From positions 289,793,719-289,857,718 of the forward strand of contig NC_133658.1 of assembly GCF_037893015.1 (NCBI RefSeq): 64,000 bases of DNA, given 5' to 3'. Below the pieces are notes generated by a model. It searched no databases, was not told where the DNA came from, and saw only the letters and a program-made list of their open reading frames with translations. Below are positions 62,077-64,000 of this stretch, piece after piece. Numbering within the stretch: position 1 is the stretch's first letter; each line of letters begins with the position of its first letter. The DNA comes from Macrotis lagotis (Eukaryota > Chordata > Mammalia > Peramelemorphia > Peramelidae). The position numbers and the translations under genes are program-made.

Positions 62077-62232
62077 TTATTTTATTTTTTATTTTTTGCA
62101 AGGCAATGGGGTTAAGTGGCTTGCCCAAGGCCACACAGCTAGGTAATTATTAAGTGTCTGAGGTCACATTTGAACTCAGGTACTCCTGACTCCAGGGCCG
62201 GTGCTCTATCCACTGTGCCCCCTAGCCACCCC
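62077..62232 (-). mobile_element. WSINE/Mar1-type SINE with 17 bp target-site duplication
   Basis: The repeat atcacctagcatttatt is perfect at 62,060-62,076 and 62,233-62,249. The insert is a full inverted copy and is used here as the reference for ordinary SINE sequence. Confidence 0.97.
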
Positions 62233-62249
62233 ATCACCTAGCATTTATT

Positions 62250-62395
62250 AGGGCACATTTCAAGTGTGTTTTAAGATTTACAAAATGGGCTCACCCTAAC
62301 AAAATACTTGTGAAGCTCATAGATATCAAATGACTTTTTCCAGGGTCACACAGTGTCAGAACCAAGGTTTGAACTCAAAAGACATACCCTGGAAT
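62250..62395 (-). mobile_element. MIR/THER, target of the SINE insertion
   Basis: The words 'gtgtgttttaagatttacaa', 'ccagggtcacacagtgtcag' and 'aaggtttgaactcaaaag' give an inverted MIR whose 3' end starts left of the SINE. Confidence 0.8.
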
Positions 62396-62468
62396 AGCAA
62401 ATGGAACCCATATGAACATGCCATGCAACTTTGGGGAAAAGACTACATTTTTCTGGGTCTCAGTTTTT

Positions 62469-62709
62469 TGGTTCAGTCATTTTAATTGTGTCTGACTCTT
62501 CATGACCTCATTTGGCAAAGATACTAGAATGGCTTTGCCATTTCCCTCTTCAGTTCATTTTACAGATGAGAAAATTAGGCAAACAGGATTGGGTGACTTG
62601 ACCAGAGTCACACAACTAGTAAGAATCTGAGACCAGATTTGAACTCAGGAAAATGAGTCTTCCTAACACCAAACTCAGTATTCTATCCACTCTGCCCATA
62701 TAGCTATCC
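62469..62709 (-). mobile_element. RTE-tailed CORE-SINE
   Basis: The inverted tail ('attgtgtctgactcttcatg'), core ('agagtcacacaactagtaag') and head ('ctatccactctgcccatata') are in order. Confidence 0.92.
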
Positions 62710-62799
62710 CCTAGCCTGGTTTATTCAACTATAAAATGAGGGTGTTTACTAAATGATTTCTTAAGTACTTTTAACCCTTCAATTCTTCTATGTCCATTT

Positions 62800-63008
62800 T
62801 ATAAATAAGAAACTGAGACATTTAATAATAGTATACATTAAAGTTTACAAAATGATTTCCCAGCAACTCTGTGAGTTAAGTAGAATATATTATAATTATT
62901 ATTTCCATTTTACACATGAGAAAACTGAGGCTTAGAAAAGCTCAGTGAACTAGTAAATTCTGGAACTAGGATTTGAATTTATGTTTCCTGAAACCAAGCC
63001 CAGGTTTA
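62800..63008 (-). mobile_element. MIR/THER
   Basis: The words 'ttaaagtttacaaaatgatt', 'ttttacacatgagaaaactg' and 'ctaggatttgaatttatgtt' give an inverted copy. Confidence 0.82.
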
Positions 63009-63009
63009 T

Positions 63010-63087
63010 TCCACTTTTTCAGTTGCTTTTCAGTCATTTCCAACTCTTTGTGACCTTATTTAGACAATACTAGAATGATCTGCCATT

Positions 63088-63088
<1 letters not shown>
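63010..63088 (-). mobile_element. RTE-SINE tail fragment
   Basis: The words 'gcttttcagtcatttccaac', 'ctttgtgaccttatttagac' and 'tagaatgatctgcca' are the inverted RTE tail, ended by the CA repeat. Confidence 0.75.

Positions 63089-63090
<2 letters not shown>

Positions 63091-63125
<35 letters not shown>
63091..63125 (+). repeat. (CA)n microsatellite
   Basis: About 17 uninterrupted AC units are present. Confidence 0.98.
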
Positions 63126-63128
<3 letters not shown>

Positions 63129-63149
63129 CTGTATATAAAATAGAAGTCT

Positions 63150-63362
63150 CAAATAGCCTGCACACTGCAGGTGGTCCATAACACTCCCTAGTGTATCATG
63201 AACCAGATAAAAATGTAACTGGGAAATATTTATCAAAATGAATAAAAACACAATAAATATAGATAATATTACATTTTAAACTAAGTCAATATATGGCCCA
63301 CAGAGATCCTTATATATGGATTAATGGTTCCTGTTTCTATTTGAGTTTGAAACCACTGTTGT
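63150..63362 (-). mobile_element. hAT-like non-autonomous DNA transposon, second copy
   Basis: Read on the minus strand the order is the same as at 55,982-56,212, including 'ttaaaatgtaatattatcta' and 'aaatatttcccagttacatt'. The right end on the + strand is 'gagtttgaaaccactg'. Confidence 0.65.
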
Positions 63363-63474
63363 ATATTAAACCGGACCCCTTCCTTCAGAGAGAGGAGGGG
63401 GGACCTAAATAGAAATAGCTAGAGGAATGAATGTATCCATGGGGACAGCCCATGACTCAGAAGCTCTTTTTTAA

Positions 63475-63720
63475 GTGTATAATTTTTATTTAAAAATTTT
63501 TAACATTAGTTTTTAAAATGTTGAGTTCTAAATTATCTTCCTCCCTCCAGCCCATTGAGAAGTCTTGCAATTATGATAACGATTATACATTTGACACAAT
63601 TCTTCCAATCCTATGTTTACCTTTGTCTGGCCTATTCATGATTAGTATATTAAAACATACCCAGGCTCTTCTCCCCCTATTTTTGTACCTTTGTAAAAGT
63701 CATTAGCTTCTCTTTGTCTA
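63475..63720 (-). mobile_element. L1 3' end, diverged
   Basis: The words 'tttttaacattagtttttaa', 'tgagttctaaattatcttcc' and 'tccctccag' resemble the inverted 3' UTRs near 23,880 and 58,500. Confidence 0.6.
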
Positions 63721-64000
63721 TCTCAATATAAAACCCAACTTCCATGAGTCATTCTGTCTACAGTTCTGGATAGAGTAAATTTCTAAGTATGTAGCTTCAT
63801 TTTCCAGTATCAGAGCAAGGCTGAGACCATAGGGTAGCAGTGAAGTGGAAATACATAATTTTTTCTATTTCTGTGAGTATGTATGACTGTGTCTATGGTT
63901 TATATATTTATGAATGAATGAATGTTCCACTAATGGTTTGGGTGCTGTTAATAAACACTGTATTTAGATTAGAGGTGACTGTGATTAATCAACTGGAGAA
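63721..64000. other. Unassigned AT-rich sequence
   Basis: No repeat is recognised. The last part, with 'gaatgaatgaatgttccact' and 'gtgattaatcaactgg', may be unique conserved DNA but this cannot be shown. Confidence 0.35.

Noticed and set aside
6730..62232. tRNA genes in the SINE heads
   Set aside because: The tRNA-like heads have lost the pairing of a real tRNA and are parts of dispersed SINEs.

Overview
The window looks like nuclear, non-coding DNA from a marsupial. The evidence is the repeat content: about ten copies of a ~150 bp WSINE/Mar1-type SINE (head near 'ggggcagctagrtggctcagtgg'), longer CORE-SINEs with an RTE-like tail ('tggcaaaccactccag', 'aatggggtcacgaagag'), dozens of MIR/THER-type SINEs, L2 and CR1/L3 fragments, and L1s with marsupial-style 3' ends. 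The 'gcaaggcaatggggttaagtggcttgcccaaggcc' version of the SINE makes me lean to an Australian lineage rather than an American opossum, but that is an inference. I found no intact protein-coding exon, tRNA, rRNA or CRISPR array, and I recognised no retroviral gag, pol or env. Open frames outside transposons are short, or low-complexity, or sit in GC-rich DNA, and I treat them as chance.

Layout. 0-20 kb is mostly old SINEs with L2 and CR1 pieces, a 5'-truncated L1 with a 15 bp target-site duplication (1,207-2,227), and stretches with little repeat at 12.9-13.3 kb and 16.3-17.3 kb. 20.9-21.8 kb is a CpG-rich, repeat-free block that looks regulatory. 22-30 kb returns to dense repeats. 30.3-36.5 kb is a nest of L1s. 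At its centre is the most notable object: a 3.2 kb element (32,835-36,058) with an exact 18 bp target-site duplication. It has an L1-like 5' region, a decayed ORF1 and a long 3' region, with no ORF2 between them. This is the plan of a half-L1 (HAL1), and it carries three SINE-derived modules whose differences from ordinary copies are biased to A-to-G.

36.5-44.3 kb is SINE/L1-rich and includes a triple nest (unnamed old repeat, L1, SINE) at 40.65-41.73 kb. 44.36-47.4 kb is about 3 kb with almost no interspersed repeats and is a strong candidate cis-regulatory cluster. 51.0-53.95 kb looks like one long ancient repeat. 54-64 kb is mixed, with two copies of a hAT-like short transposon and further candidate conserved elements near 58.75-58.98 kb and 59.6-60.8 kb.

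Reading of the whole. This is probably intergenic or intronic DNA beside a developmental regulator, given several high-complexity repeat-free blocks with homeodomain-like and PBX/MEIS-like motifs inside dense repeats. The gene cannot be identified from the sequence alone. Repeat names are by recognition of text, not by a database search, so family labels are approximate; boundaries are exact only where a target-site duplication is given.
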